64,000 nt of DNA from Ahaetulla prasina. Taxonomy: Eukaryota; Chordata; Lepidosauria; Squamata; Colubridae. Location of the stretch: NCBI RefSeq assembly GCF_028640845.1, contig NC_080540.1, positions 230,252,794 to 230,316,793 of the forward strand, read 5' to 3'. How positions within the stretch are numbered: position 1 is the first letter of the stretch; the number at the start of each line of letters is the position of its first letter. Under the pieces are notes generated by a model. That model searched no databases and had not been told where the DNA came from. It saw nothing but the letters and a program-made list of their open reading frames with translations. The translations under genes and the position numbers were made by a program. Below, in pieces: positions 20,336 to 32,476 of the stretch.

Positions 20336-21343
20336 TATGTATCCTGGATACTATGTACAGTATCATTACTGTACAAACAAAATATTTCAGGATCTTCTTG
20401 CAGTTTGCCTCCTTCTAATCCAGACAAGTTTCAGCTAGAATCAAGGCTTCTGAATGCTTTATGAAAACAAACATAGCATACAATGGCCATTGCATGAAGA
20501 CAAGAATGCTTTGTCTATTTATGTCCCCGCAAGCTGGCTCTATCAGATAGTGCGTCTGAATTAATAGTGACTTATTTCTTTTTTGTAGTACAAGGTGAGT
20601 GTTTTATTTAAAAAGTGTGACTGAAAGATATAAACATTGGTAAATCCCTCAAATCAGGCATGCACTAACATTGCTTTTGTTACGGCTTTTCCCAATCTGA
20701 TGTCTTCTGAAAGTGTTGGATGTAATAAATGCCACTCTGAGGCATTTTTCTGAATAAATATGCATTTCAAATTTTCCTTATTGGGGAACCTACAAATTAT
20801 ATGCAGGGGAAAAAACTACTGCTTCACACATAAGCACATTAAAGTTCACAGTTAAATTTTACTTATTGATACTTAACCATCAAATCTAAATGACTTACAT
20901 TTAGAAAAATGTAATAAAAATGGAAACTAAATTAATAATCAGCAGTCAGTTAAATAAAATCAATTCGTATATGCAATTATGTCACAATAACTATAGGTGC
21001 CCATAGAAATCAGAAAATTCTTAAACTTATAGTCTGCTTAAAAGGAAAGAGAAGTTACTGTGGACACTGGATTAGACTCTGTCAGTTCCATTGGTCTTTT
21101 ATTCCATTGGAAGTTCTTGCAAACAGAAACAATGTGGCATCCCCCCCCCCCGTTTTCCCTTCCTGGTATAATTTCCATTATTTTTAACCATCTCAGTTCT
21201 TCACAACACCTTCAGAAAACCAGCCAAAGTCAGGAAAAAACCCCAAAATATTTTCTACTGATGACGGTATCCTTATTTTGTTTACAGTAGGATTGATTTT
21301 TAGGAAAAAGCACAAGGAACAACTGTCTTTAGGATAGTATTAC
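20336..21343. other. Intron, nothing assigned
   Basis: AT-rich sequence between BovB and the S1-S2 exon. A run of ten C lies at about 21141-21150. I see no gene or recognised repeat. Confidence 0.5.
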
Positions 21344-21472
21344 CTCTCTCATCTTTTCTATTCCCATTGTAAATATGTATGAGATAACTATCCACTCTTG
21401 CATGGAAGGCCAACGCTCCATTTTCACCAAAACGATATAATTAAACAGCATCAGGTATCCAATGTAAGACAT
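21344..21472 (-). CDS. TRPM3: TRPM3 exon, S1 end and S2
   Basis: 129 bases, 43 codons, phase 0 both ends. It encodes [18 protein letters not shown] (S1 and start of loop), [18 protein letters not shown] (into S2) and GIEKMRE. The acceptor is CTTTATAG, with a weak pyrimidine tract, and lies only 44 bases from a hairpin MITE. The donor is GAG|GTAATA. This joins the S3-S4 exon to give EKMREILMSEPG. Confidence 0.97.
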
Positions 21473-21516
21473 CTATAAAGAGAAAAAACCAGTTTACCGG
21501 CATATATGAGTTAAAT

Positions 21517-21631
21517 CAGGGGTCTCCAACCTTGGCAACTTTAAGCCTGGAGGACTTCAACTCTGGCTGGCTGGGGGACTCTGGGAGTTGAAGTTCACCA
21601 GGCTTAAAGTTGCCAAGGTTGGAGACCCCTG
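21517..21631. mobile_element. hAT-type hairpin MITE with exact 8-bp TSD
   Basis: 115 bases, almost wholly an inverted repeat: CAGGGGTCTCCAACCTTGGC at the left and GCCAAGGTTGGAGACCCCTG at the right. The flanking duplication AGTTAAAT (21509-21516, 21632-21639) is exact. It lies 44 bases before the acceptor of the 21344-21472 exon. A sister copy lies 350 bases away in the same intron. Confidence 0.95.
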
Positions 21632-21983
21632 AGTTAAATGTTTAGCTGATACATTACTGAAATCACATTATTTCTAGAAACAAAAAAGTTCTCCTACAAG
21701 ACTAATTTTTAATTAAGGAATTCTTTATGAATACAAGACTTTCATTGCATATATAGAATCCTATACTTAGATTTTATGAATTTATTTTAAAAGAGTGTAC
21801 AATTCCTTGACTGCAAGCGAAGCGAATACATTGTTGCTAGTCTCTTTAAATGATTATAAGAAGCAAATCAGTTCATGCAGAAACATCGCTAATGCAAAAG
21901 TTTAACTTTAACAATTTAAACCCAATTCAGTGGATTTTTATAAACTTAGTAAAAGAGCACATACCAGTTGCATCACTCTAAAT

Positions 21984-22128
21984 CAGGGGTCTCCAACCTT
22001 GGCAACTTTAAGACTTGTGGACTTCAACTCCCAGAATTCCCCAGCCAGCAAAGCAAAGCAAAGCTGGCTGGGGAATTCTGGGAGTTGAAGTCCACTTGTT
22101 TTAAAGTTGCCAAGGTTGGAGACTCCTG
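21984..22128. mobile_element. hAT-type hairpin MITE with exact 8-bp TSD
   Basis: 145 bases with the same CAGGGGTCTCCAACCTTGGC end and a matching GCCAAGGTTGGAGACTCCTG end. The arms extend through AAGTCCAC and CCCAGAATTC, meeting at an AAAGC-rich centre. The target duplication CTCTAAAT (21976-21983, 22129-22136) is exact. It lies 100 bases past the donor of the exon at 22229-22372. Confidence 0.95.
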
Positions 22129-22228
22129 CTCTAAATCTATGAAGAGTAGTTATACAATGTAAACATACTGAAGAATGAAGCCTTTATAAATTAGTATTAC
22201 TAGAAATAAAATGATAATTGCTCCTTAC

Positions 22229-22372
22229 AGTATAGAACCAAAATTTAACAATTGGTGCATTGTAGAACTCATAGATTTTACGTCCAAAGGGGATCAATCT
22301 ATGTCTGTTCTGAACTTCCTCCTCCTCCTTCTTTCTTGCTGATGACTCTCCATTGCTCCGTCCCAACATTGC
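22229..22372 (-). CDS. TRPM3: TRPM3 exon, pre-S1 segment and start of S1
   Basis: 144 bases, 48 codons, phase 0 both ends. It encodes [20 protein letters not shown], an acidic and basic cytosolic linker, then [20 protein letters not shown] and WFYT leading into S1. The four consecutive GAG/GAA codons form a CCTCCTCCTTC run on the plus strand. The acceptor is CTTTTATAG and the donor is ACT|GTAAGG. It joins the next exon as FWFYTMSYIGYL. Confidence 0.97.
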
Positions 22373-24358
22373 CTATAAAAGAAGAAAACATTGGATAAAT
22401 GGATGAGAGGAAGCTCAATAGAAATAAATATAATTTGATATTCAGTATTATAATAAGAAAGCTGAGCAAAAAATCGACTGTATTGAAATACTGACTGCAT
22501 TTTCAAACGGTAAACCAGTACCACATCAACAAACGAAATCTAACCGCAATTCACAAATTTCTTGGAATACACAAAAAGATTTGCTTCTATTTGTGTGATT
22601 TGCCATTCTCCTGGTTAGTGTGTTTGAATCAGGTAAAATGAAAACATACAACAGTGAGTGGAAGGACCATAGAACTGATAATTGTAATGTTAGAATAGCA
22701 GCATAATAGGATCTGAGTTGTTGTGAAAGATACTTATTTCCTACTTCACATTTGGATCCAATGTTGTTAGCTACAAGAACAGTATGTGCCAATCAAACTA
22801 ATCCTATCTCCCCTTTTCATATGTCCCCCAAAAATGTGGAGTAAGACAACCATTTGGAGGACTTTTTAGTGACAGCAAAGAACAGCAAAATATCTCTTTA
22901 TTGCTATCTACTGCCTATCTGTATTTTTGCAATCCAGATACAATAGCCATGCATGGGAGAATAGCCTGAAACAGATTTAGGGCATGTTAAAAGGGATGGA
23001 AGACAGACTAGAAGGAAGAAAATTTCTGTAGAAGCTTAGTCTAACTCTATTTCCTATCATTTAGTGGTGATCCTTATTTTTATATACCGGATATGATAGC
23101 TTTAACTAATTAGATGACATTGAATATGGTCCTAATTTTTTGATAAAATGGAGTGCCATTCATTAGCGATCCATTTATCAAGCTGGATAAATCTACCATT
23201 TAGGCAATTTAGGAAGACAATGTTTGATCTTTTGGAAGGAGAAAATGCTCATGGATTGGCTTGCAACTAAATATATTTGCTAAAAGGAAAAAAATATAGT
23301 TTTCTAATCGTACTCTTTATCTATTTATTTATTTATTGGAAAACATTTTGCCAATTCACCTTTTTTCCAGCTAATTTTCTCCTATAAAGATATAAAGATG
23401 CAAGAGGCTTTTTAAAGGCCATGACAGTTTTGTAGAGATGCACATGGAAAAGGAGCGAAGTTAAGATTGGATCCAACTCTGTTTTCAGGAATGTTGGCAG
23501 ACTATATCTTTAAAGGTATTGTAAATTACTTTTAGTATCTAATTATGGAATTTTTATTTTAAATTTTATTATTGCTTTGGTTTGTTTTGCATGAATTTAT
23601 AAGTTAGCATAGTAATGCATAAGTTGATTAAATATTATTTAGGTCAAATAATTAAAATATTAACAATGAATAGCTAAATATTATTGTTATAAATTCAAGA
23701 CTGCAAACTATGTGAGGTCACCTTATCTGAAATTTAAAGGGATATCCTTGTGATTCCTTCCAGGCATACTTCAAATTTCAAGAATTTTTTCGATTATTAT
23801 ACATTAAAAAAAAAGAAAATCTTCAATGAAAAATTATCTGCAATAAAATGATCCTTTTGTCAATTATATGAAAGAGCTGGTGGAAATCAATCAATAGTTT
23901 ATACCTGATCAAATTGTTCAAACAAAATACAAATATCATTAAATGATATATATTATCATTTATATATAAGAAATATGAAAAAAGTATTATAATGTATAAT
24001 TATATTTGATTTATATCTTTAACTATTAGTATTTATAAAAAGGGTCATTGGAGGTTTTTGTCAGCATAAAGTCTGGATTTTTGATTGAATTTTTTAAAAT
24101 CAAAAAGCAAGGTTAAAAAAATTAAAAATGAAGTTATAAAAACAAAAACATAAACAACACGAGTAATGTAAGAATATCATTAAGACATTTTGATGTCATG
24201 ACATGTTATGGCTACTAAGTTTTTTTAGAATTCCCCTTTACCCTTCAGTTTCAGTTTCAATGAGGAGAACATTATGATTTTTCTTTAAAAAATGAAGGAT
24301 CTATTTGCTCTAGTTACAGCATGCTTTTCTTCAAATGTGTGGTATAGTGATTCTAATC
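22373..24358. other. Intron, nothing assigned
   Basis: First part (in plus coordinates) of the 5.1-kb intron between the acidic-linker exon and the pre-S1 exon. It is AT-rich, with ATTTATTT runs near 23320, and has no recognised repeat or gene. Confidence 0.5.
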
Positions 24359-24713
24359 CAGGAGTATCAAACTCAATTTCATTGAGGGCCACATCAGGGT
24401 TATGTTCGACTTTGGAGGCCCAGGGTGGGCGTGGCCAGGGTTGGCATGGCCAGCTCAGTGTCACTCGTGTTGGGGGCACCTGTGGTGGCCCGAGTCCTCT
24501 GACAGCGAAAACAGGCTCCCGAGCTCCGTTTTCGGCTGCAACAGCCACCTGCAACCCTCTGCCAGCAAAAACAGAGCTCGGGAGGGCCACCTGCAGCCCT
24601 CCTGAGCTCCGTTTTTGTTGGCAGATGCACCAAGGGCCGGTCCTTTGCTGTTTCCAGGGCAGCCCCATGGGCCAGATCTAAGCACTCTGCAGGCCTTGAG
24701 TTTGACACCCCTG
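24359..24713. mobile_element. hAT-like element with exact 8-bp TSD
   Basis: The ends are CAGGAGTATCAAACTC and GAGTTTGACACCCCTG, flanked by TTCTAATC (24351-24358 and 24714-24721). The interior is strongly GC-rich (GGCGTGGCC, GAGCTCCGTTTTCGGCTGCA) and yields long but meaningless ORFs on both strands. Related elements with GTGTCAAAC ends are at 28808, 32689 and 35813. Confidence 0.88.
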
Positions 24714-24721
24714 TTCTAATC

Positions 24722-26100
24722 AGTGTTAGATAGATATAATATAATACTTGATATTCTCCATGTCTTACTGCACATTACTGCCTCATTCCTATTTTTCAAA
24801 CTATTGTATCCTGCTTCTTTTCTACCATAGGCATACTTGTTTAATATTCATGACTGCTCACCCAGGCAGTCTTTCAATCGCTCCTTTTTTCCTGTCAACA
24901 GCATTTAACCCAACAATGTGAACCTTTTGTTCATTTAAAACAATTACACATTTGAAGACTCTGAAAAAGAAAACCACAGTATCAGACTCCTTCAAACCAA
25001 CTACTCTGCTGTTGATTGAAGAAAGTCTGATTGCACTCATGATCCTTCCATATACATTATACTATAGGTTGACTAATTTAATATTAGACATGGGGAAAAA
25101 ACAGGTAAAGGATTGAAGTCACAATAAGAGGAGGGAGAGGAAAACCATGCTACTGTTTTGGTATTTGCATGCCAGAACTTTGCTCAAACAAAACATGGTA
25201 TTGGAGGAAATCGTGGTCTGGGGAATGACAGAGACCAATTGCTATTCACTACAATGTAGACCCATTAAACATTCTGTGCTTTTTGGATTTGAATCATCAT
25301 GTAATCTCTTGATCAGAAGCCAGCAAGAATTAACTACTATTAAAGCAGAATAAGTTCATATCATAGGAAAGCAACCTGTCAATCTTATGCTGGCTTATGA
25401 CCTTTTCCTCTTTTTCCGGGGTCCGGGGTCTTGCCTGCATAGGGGTCCTGTAGGTTGATCTTGTGCCTAGGGTCGTCTCCTTCCCTGAATTGTGGTTCTT
25501 GTAGGCAGAGCCTTCTGCCTGCCCGCATATAAGATCCTGGGGATAGTTCTTGCTGGTGGCCTGAAGAAAATAGCCTCATTTTTAACAAGCAATCCAGTTT
25601 TTAATGACTTCTCTAAACTGAATAGGGCACTGAAAGAAAGTCAGTAGATGTAAAAATACAAATAAATGCTTATAAAATCTTATGTCAGCAGTGAATTTAT
25701 GAATATTTGGATTATATTGGGGCTTTGATTCTGTTTTATGTACAATAAATTGATTTGAATTAGCCCTTCAAATTGCTAGAGCTGTCAGTGTTTGTCATAA
25801 TAAACGTGCTATCTAATGCATGTTTATAATGATTTAAAGAAAAGCAAATAAAATAACAGAAAAATAAAATGAATGACAACTTAAGCCAAAGATTGACCCT
25901 AGTGGTATCAGAAAAGGCCAACCTACATTTTTTACATTAATCTTTAAAGAAATGGATTTTTAAAAGCAAACTATTTTCTGTAGTTTCAAATGTGAAATGA
26001 TTTCCAAACATCCTATTTTATAATTTTTTTTAATCGAAATCCCAAATAGCTTAAAGCTTTTCTGTAAAAATTAGCCTTTTACCTATTTGTGAAGCCATTA
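24722..26100. other. Intron with an unexplained GC-rich patch at 25381-25565
   Basis: Mostly AT-rich and unassigned. The patch at 25381-25565 (TTTCCGGGGTCCGGGGTCTT, TAGGGTCGTCTCCTTCCCTG) is much richer in GC than its surroundings. It has an open minus-strand frame of 67 codons that I do not recognise. Confidence 0.4.
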
Positions 26101-26550
26101 TTTTTATTTATTTATTTTATTTATTTATCGTATTTTTATACCGCCCTATCTCCCTAGGGACTCAGGGCGGTTCACAGCCAAAATAAAAACATACATTTAA
26201 ATACAAAATAAAACATCAGTTAAAAAACTTATTAGAAATGGCCGAATTATTAAAATCACAATATACATAATAAAACCCATTTAAAACCATTTAAATTTTA
26301 AAATCTAATCCAGTCCTGCGCAGATAAATAGATGTGTTTTAAGCTCGCGGCGGAAGGTTCAGAGGTCAGGAAGCTGACGAAGTCCTGGGGGAAATTCGTT
26401 CCAGAGGGTGGAAGCCCCCACAGAGAAGGCCCTTCCCCTGGGCGTCGCCAGCCGGCACTGCCTAGCCAACGGCACCCTGAGGAGTCCCTCTCTGTGAGAG
26501 CGCACGGGTCGGTGAGAGGTATTCGGTAGCAGCAGGCGGTCCCGTAAATA
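26101..26550 (-). mobile_element. CR1/L2-type LINE 3' end
   Basis: This is the reverse complement of the same 3' region as the element at 7905-9075. GGGACCGCCTGCTGCTACCG, CGTGCGCTCTCACAGAGAGG, GGGGCTTCCACCCTCTGGAA and the tail hairpin ATACCGCCCTATC...GACTCAGGGCGGTT are recognised. It is truncated just downstream of the reverse-transcriptase core, leaving only the extreme C-terminus and the untranslated 3' end. Confidence 0.88.
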
Positions 26551-27649
<1,099 letters not shown>

Positions 27650-27798
27650 CTAAATCAATAATAATGATAACAACAATCATCACAATTAACGAAATTATGA
27701 TTATTGCCAGTTGCTCTTTGTGTTTATTATTACACATGCACTTTATGCATCTAGGAATGAGACATTTGGGGCATATACGCTTCAAAATTATATAACTA

Positions 27799-28009
27799 CA
27801 GTAGAACCTCTGGTCATGACCATAATTCGTTCCATAACTTTAGTTGTGACTCGATTTGGTCATGACCCGAACCTAATTTTGGAAATTTTTCCCTTATAAA
27901 AAAATGATGCAGAAGGGAAAATCGCCTGTGAAAAAAAAATTGGTGGATTTTTTTGGGTCGGAACATGATTTGGTCATAGTCAGAAGCGTTCGTGACTAGA
28001 GTTCTACTT
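27799..28009. mobile_element. Tigger/mariner-like MITE
   Basis: About 211 bases beginning CAGTAGAACCTCTGGTCATG and ending GACTAGAGTTCTACTT. It is flanked by TA on each side (27797-27798, 28010-28011), as expected for Tc1/mariner-superfamily elements. It occupies over a third of the 575-base intron between the exons at 27482-27649 and 28225-28453. Confidence 0.75.
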
Positions 28010-28179
28010 TATTTTGTAGGCAATGGTAAGAATGAAATCAATAATCGAGTTAGTATTTTATAAAGTCCTGGCCCTTTAAAATGAGTTGGCCACCCACCTT
28101 TCTGAAGTGCAAAGAGATATGGCTGTTCTCTATTTTTAGAAACAGTCAATTCTTTATATGATATTTATATGCTGATTTA

Positions 28180-28506
<327 letters not shown>

Positions 28507-28807
28507 CTAAACAATTGTTAACAGCCTACTTCTACAGGGATTGCATCACAGCCTGGCACGTTTGGCTAAGATCCTGAGAGCACTTGCAGATATTGTGCTT
28601 CAGATTAGACCCTTCATTAAATCACTTAGTTTCAATTTTGCTAGGAAATCTTAGCTTCCACTTGTCTGCTATCCTCTCCTTGTTGCTAATCTGGTTGCTC
28701 TGATCTCATTTCTATTAGAACTCTGTGAGAGAATCAGATTTTCAATAATAAAAATATAGTGTGATTTAACCCAGCTTTATGACTATAGAAGTCTGGACTG
28801 ACTATAG

Positions 28808-29081
28808 CAGGGGTGTCAAACTGGATTTCTTCGAGGGGCGGGGGGGGATGGGATGGACAGCCTTGCGCGGCTCCCGCAGCCCATTTTCGGCCTCCATGGC
28901 CTCCTGCAGCACTCTGACGACTGAAAGTAGGCCGCATGGGGGGCCTTTTGCGAGCCCCCCTCCATGCCCATTTTGGCCAGCAGAGGCACTGTGGGCCAGT
29001 CATCTGGTATTTCTAGGCAGGCCACATCTAAGCACCACGCGGGCCGCATACAGCCCGTGGGCCTTGGGTTTGACAACCCTG
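28808..29081. mobile_element. hAT-like element with exact 8-bp TSD
   Basis: The ends are CAGGGGTGTCAAACTGG and TTTGACAACCCTG. The duplication GACTATAG (28800-28807, 29082-29089) is exact. The interior is GC-rich (GCGGGGGGGGATGGGATGG) with no transposase. It lies at the 5' edge of the CR1 fragment that follows. Confidence 0.88.
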
Positions 29082-29089
29082 GACTATAG

Positions 29090-29516
29090 TCCTTATGATT
29101 AGAGGAAAGTCTGGAACATATGAAGAATAATTGCAGGAATTGGCTACATCTAGTCTATTGAAAAGAAGGACTAAGGGAGATATGATAGTAGTGTATTGCA
29201 GTATTTGAGGGACTGCCATAAAAATAAGGGGGGGGGGAAAGAGAAACTATTTTCCAAGGCACCAGAAAGCAAGACAAGAACCAATGGATGGAAACTGATC
29301 AAGGAGACAAGCAACCTAGAACTAAGGAAAAATTCCTAATGGTGAGAACAATCAACCAGTGAATGGCTTGCATTCAGAAGTTGTAGGTGCCCCGTTAAGA
29401 AGAGACTGGGGAGCCATTTGGCTAAAATGGTATAGACTCTCCTACTTGAGCAGGGGATTGGACTGGATGACCTCCAAGGTCCCTTCCAGCTCTGTTATTC
29501 TATGTAGTTCTATGAA
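29090..29516 (+). mobile_element. CR1 LINE 3' end
   Basis: GAAAAGAAGGACTAAGGGAG, AACCAATGGATGGAAACTGA, CAAGCAACCTAGAACTAAGG and the terminal GGATTGGACTGGATGACCTC...TTCCAGCTCTGTTATTCTAT together form the typical squamate/avian CR1 3' end. It is 5'-truncated. A run of nine or more G lies at about 29229-29238. Confidence 0.88.
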
Positions 29517-29617
29517 TTAAGTTTTAGCACCTTGTTTTTCTTTTCAATTTCTGTTTGATGCTCTGGTAATTGGCGACATAATGAGGGACTGGATTTGGCT
29601 AAACAGACTGAGTTTCC

Positions 29618-29818
29618 GAAAGATGCTTTTTCAAGAGGCAACTGGACTTTCTGGTTTTTCTTTGAAAGCATTTGGCTTCTCATCCAGGAAGCTTCTTCAG
29701 CTCTGAAGAAGCTTCTTGGATGAGAAATGAAACACCTTCAAAGAAAAACCAGAAAGTCCAGTTGCTTCTTGAAAAAGCACTTTTGGGACAATCATGACCT
29801 GGATGACTGAGAATCTTC
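29618..29818. repeat. Palindromic interspersed repeat
   Basis: This is the best preserved copy of the family at 4553-4757. GCTTTTTCAAGAGGCAACTG on the left is inverted as CAGTTGCTTCTTGAAAAAGC on the right, with a centre CTTCTTCAGCTCTGAAGAAG. It ends TGACTGAGAATCTT. It could fold into one hairpin of some 70-90 base pairs. Confidence 0.75.
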
Positions 29819-30493
29819 TTAGGCATTTAGACTGAATTTCATATGAAACAAGATTCCAATAATGACGAGGACTTCCGGTTGGCTCCGTCGGTGATGGAGA
29901 TGGTCTTTTTAGACCGCCAGCCCCGAGATCACGTTAGAGCCGTCTAGACAGCGCAAATCAACTGTCTGACAGCTCGGAAACCTTTCCCTCGGGATAAGAG
30001 GGAAAGGTGAGCGTACGGGCGGAGATAGAGCTCCCGAGAAAGCCCCAGGAGTGATTCTAGGGGCTTGAGGGTGAGAGCTCCCTGTTTAAGCCTGAGAGCT
30101 CTGGATCCGGGACGAGTCTGCTTTTTAGCAGACCAAATCACTGCGACCATCTCTGCGATCAATATGATAATTTAAATTGATAAATGGCAACGCAGACAGA
30201 GCAATGTCAGGAAGGTCGATAAATGCAAGTACCAGACCTTAACTCCATTTTTAAATAGTATTTGAGAAGAGTACTTAAGAAGAATAAGAAAATGGCATTT
30301 CTATCTAAACGGGTGTGAAAGCAAAAGTTAAGGACGTTCTCATTAACAAAGCTAGCGCTCTTAGCTCCATTTAAACTTGTTGGAATTTACACTTACATGA
30401 AGATTTTATAAGGAGAATAAGACATTCTCTTTTTTTAAAAAAAAGATTACAGACTTACTGAAATTGTTGCAAAGTATAAAATTAAACTGAGAA

Positions 30494-31541
30494 ATGGATC
30501 TTAAAGATACAAAGTTTAATGTTAAGGACGGTGGAGTCTCGTCATTTCAAATACATAAGCTACAGGAAGATATGAAAAATTTTTTAAAGAGACTTTTAAA
30601 GGAAGCTTTGGAGTCACAATTTTCGGTTATAGATCAAAAATTTAAGCAGATTCAAGAGGAAATCCTGGAAATTAAAGATCAGAATGAGGATATAAGAAAT
30701 GATGTGTTGGCAGCATTTAAACAACTGTGTGAATGTGTGATCCAGTTGGATGAAAGAGTAGATGAAATTAATCAAGTTAATTTGAATTTGGAAAATAAAA
30801 TAGAAGAGGTTCAGACAAAGGTGGAGAAGGTAGATGATGAATTGATGGTGTTGCAATTTAAATCAATGGAGTTTGCTCTGAGAGTTAGAGGGTTTAAAAA
30901 AAAATAAGCAAGAGAATTTAAAATAAATTTTTGCAGAGGTTTTTGCACAGGTGACTGGAGAGCAACCAGAAGATGTTGTAATTCAAATTGAAAAAATATA
31001 TCCTGTTAATTCTAAAGTTGCCAGACAGAAACAGCTACCAAGAGATATTGTGATTTATTTTACAACCAGGAGGATGAGGAATGAAATTTTACAAGCATCT
31101 TATAAAAATAAATTCCAAATATTAGGACAAGAAATATTAATTATGAAAGAAATTCCTATTAAAATGTTAAGAAGTAGAAAGGATTTTGCTTTTTTGGTGG
31201 ATGAGCTTAGAAATTGTCAAATATGGTTTAGATGGGATGTTCCAGCTGGTTTAACAGTAAATTATACAGGAAGAAGATATTGTCTTAATACAGTACCTAA
31301 AGCAAGAGATTTTTATATTAATGTATTAAAGGCTGGAAGTCCACATCAAATAGTTGGGATTAAAACTGATGCAGAAGAAACATTGGAAAAAGTAGGGGAT
31401 GTAAAGGAGAAAAGTAGGGGATGTAAAGTAGGGGATGTAAAGGAGAAAAGATTGAGTCAAGTGGTTATTAAATGTAAAGAACAAGGAGTAAAGAAGCAAC
31501 AATTTCAAATGAACAGAGTTTCTCTTTATGGGAAAGGTTAA
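30494..31541 (+). pseudogene. L1 ORF1p-like gene, frame broken in the linker
   Basis: The first frame (30494-30907) encodes 137 residues starting MDLKDTKFNVKDGG with a heptad-rich coiled coil (KLQEDMKNFLKRLLKEALES, VDEINQVNLNLENKIEEVQ). It reaches LRVRGFKKK and stops after an A9 run. The second frame (from about 30927) encodes AEVFAQVTGEQPEDVVIQIE, then the RRM-type core ARQKQLPRDIVIYFTTRRM and the C-terminal domain FLVDELRNCQIWFRWDVPAG with TGRRYCLNTVPKARDFY. This order of trimerising coiled coil, RRM and C-terminal domain is that of L1 ORF1p, an RNA-binding chaperone of the retrotransposon. The break looks like an A-run slip plus a stop at 30924. A tandem repeat GVDVKEK-like (VGDVKEKS..VGDVKEK) lies near the end. 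Confidence 0.85.
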
Positions 31542-32415
31542 CTTTTGTTAACTTATATATGTTTGTAAGAATAGTTATTTGGAGTTTGTAAAATTTATTT
31601 GTATCTGTTTGAATTTATAATTTAAATGTTAGAGATGTGACTGTAGTGATGTTATTTGTTTATATATGGTTGAATATATGGTTGAATTGTCAACAACTGA
31701 ATTATTTGATCTGGGGGTGTCTTGATAAAAACAGAACAAGAAATGGACTTAATTAAGGAATGTATGAAAACGGTTATAAATTATTTGGTAATTTATAGTG
31801 TTGGAAATATGGGGAAGAATTGGGATTAAATGTAAATGGTATTGTTTGAATTTATATTCTAAATGTTGGAGTGATTGTAGTAATGCTAGTTGATTATATG
31901 TGGATTTGTTAAAATTTAAATTAATTTGGATAAAAAATAAGGTAATGATAATAATAGAATAAGAAATGGAGTATTAAGGATTGGATAAAAATGATATTAT
32001 TATTATGTATGATGGATCTATAAATCTGGTGATATTACAAGATATTACTTCGAAGAATAATAGGGAGTAAATTGATTTTAATTTTAATATCAGCAATTGG
32101 ACTTTCGCTACTGAAATATTGGAAGATGGAATATCGTATACTGTTGAAGATTGGATACAAAAATTAATGAACTTAAAAAAGAAAGCAGAAACTTTAGAGT
32201 ACTTAAAAGACTGTCTATGAAAGAATATTGGAATGGAGAAGAAGGATTGAAAAGCTTAAGAATGGATAGAATGTAATTGTAATAGTTTGTTCTCTTTTCT
32301 TTTTTGAATAGATAAGGGGAGTTAAGATATTAGGGGAGGGATGGAAGTTTATGGATTGTTTGCTTATTCTAGTTTATGATTGTTAGGTGATATATCCTGT
32401 ATTTTGCTCTGGGAA

Positions 32416-32476
32416 GTCCGGGGGTGGGGGGTGGGGGGAGGGGACAGGGGGAGGGTTGGAGGGTGGAGGGGGAAAG
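32416..32476 (+). other. G-rich tract in L1-type 3' UTR, potential quadruplex
   Basis: More than ten G-runs of three or more occur in about 60 bases (CCGGGGGTGGGGGGTGGGG and on). A G-rich polypurine tract is a known feature of many L1 3' UTRs. It supports the L1 assignment despite the absence of ORF2. Confidence 0.85.

Noticed and set aside
24285..24708. ORFs over 100 codons on both strands
   Set aside because: They fall in the GC-rich interior of an hAT-like element with an exact target duplication. Opposed long ORFs there are a composition effect.
29866..30493. GC-richer leader as a TRPM3 alternative promoter
   Set aside because: It lies within the L1-type insert bounded by the 16-base duplication and is explained as that element's 5' UTR.
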